Shown here in pieces: positions 63,545-64,000 of a stretch of DNA of 64,000 nucleotides. The translations under genes were made by a program, and so were the position numbers. A model generated the notes under the pieces. That model did not search any database and was not told the DNA's origin. It saw only the letters and a program-made list of their open reading frames with translations. Positions within the stretch are counted from its first letter, which is position 1; every line of letters starts with the position of its first letter. Origin of the DNA: Limnochordales bacterium (lineage in GTDB: Bacteria > Bacillota > Limnochordia > Limnochordales > DUMU01); contig JADBKP010000011.1 in assembly GCA_014896315.1 (NCBI GenBank), forward strand, positions 1-64,000, in the 5' to 3' direction.

Positions 63545-64000
63545 GTGGGCACAACGGTCAAGATTCCGTTATCGTTGATCGACCGGGACGAAAGTCAGTG
63601 CCGGACCGCAGTTGATGAGGACGCGCTGGAGGGGCTGGCTCGTTCACTTAAAGAAGTAGGTCTGCTTCATCCCATACTGGTTCGCCGGCATGGGGAGAGG
63701 TATCAGATTGTGGCGGGCGAGCGGCGCTACCGGGCTGCTCGCCTGCTGGGGTGGCGGAGCATCGATGCTCTGATCTTGCCCGAGGGTACGGAAGCCAACG
63801 ATCCACGGGTGCAATTGATCGAGAACCTTCAACGCGAGGATCTGAACCCGGTCGACAAAGCCCGGGCGGTGCGGCGGTTCATGGAGGAGACGGGGATGAA
63901 CAAGGTCCAGGCCGCCGAGGCTCTGGGCATACCTCGTACCACCATTACTGATTGGCTGAACGTGTTGGAGATAAGTCCGGCCTACCAGCAGGCAGTTATC
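63545..64000 (+). CDS. parB: ParB/Spo0J/Noc family partition protein (3' truncated by window end)
   Basis: VKIPLSLIDRDESQCRTAVDEDALEGLARSLKEVGLLHPILVRRHGERYQIVAGERRYRAARLLGW...VQLIENLQREDLNPVDKARAVRRFMEETGMNKVQAAEALGIPRTTITDWLN. Confidence 0.92.
   Translation, partial: MGTTVKIPLSLIDRDESQCRTAVDEDALEGLARSLKEVGLLHPILVRRHGERYQIVAGERRYRAARLLGWRSIDALILPEGTEANDPRVQLIENLQREDLNPVDKARAVRRFMEETGMNKVQAAEALGIPRTTITDWLNVLEISPAYQQAVI

Noticed and set aside
1-64000. Prophage, tRNA/rRNA genes, secondary-metabolite or anti-phage system
   Set aside because: No structural phage genes, tRNA cloverleaf, rRNA, NRPS/PKS or known defence signature was recognised by eye; covariance and HMM searches would be needed to exclude small ones

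Overview
High-GC ~64 kb bacterial window, probably from a diderm member of the Bacillota (Limnochordia/Negativicutes-like; this is inferred from gene content, no phylogeny was run). It has four zones. (1) 1-2.3 kb: a scar-rich region with an IS21-type terminus cutting an ISLre2-type transposase, a 3' group II intron remnant with domain V/VI RNA, a frameshifted DUF4445/RACo-like fragment, and a DinB-like ORF. (2) 2.4-17.4 kb: a HAD phosphatase, two divergent paralogous membrane proteins flanking an orphan sugar-binding protein, a repeat-rich intergenic region, and a glycan catabolism block (DUF6259-like glycosidase, CBM9-like secreted protein, FAD oxidoreductase, GH38 alpha-mannosidase, Gfo/Idh/MocA). 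(3) 17.5-28.8 kb: an ABC carbohydrate operon with one very large solute-binding protein, two permease pairs, an NHL-TPR membrane protein, a YIP1-like protein, a DUF5696-like protein and no ATPase. (4) 29-63.5 kb: a long co-oriented outer-membrane/LPS cluster: S55 peptidase, bamA, skp, lpxD, lptF/G x2, lptD, lptC, lptA, an uncharacterised large membrane protein plus ABC ATPase, lpxC, a fabZ-like gene, lpxA, lpxI, lpxB, two LpxB-like proteins, msbA, GT2, epimerase, lptB, DUF3084, several SLH/coiled-coil/beta-barrel proteins, a YqgF-like protein and a tandem-repeat protein. A truncated parB ends the window. Best candidates for something undescribed: the large membrane protein/ATPase pair embedded in the LPS cluster (39784-42980), the ATPase-less double-permease NHL/YIP1/DUF5696 locus, the FabZ-like protein lacking the catalytic His motif, and the OmpM-like envelope proteins. 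No rRNA, tRNA or CRISPR was recognised.
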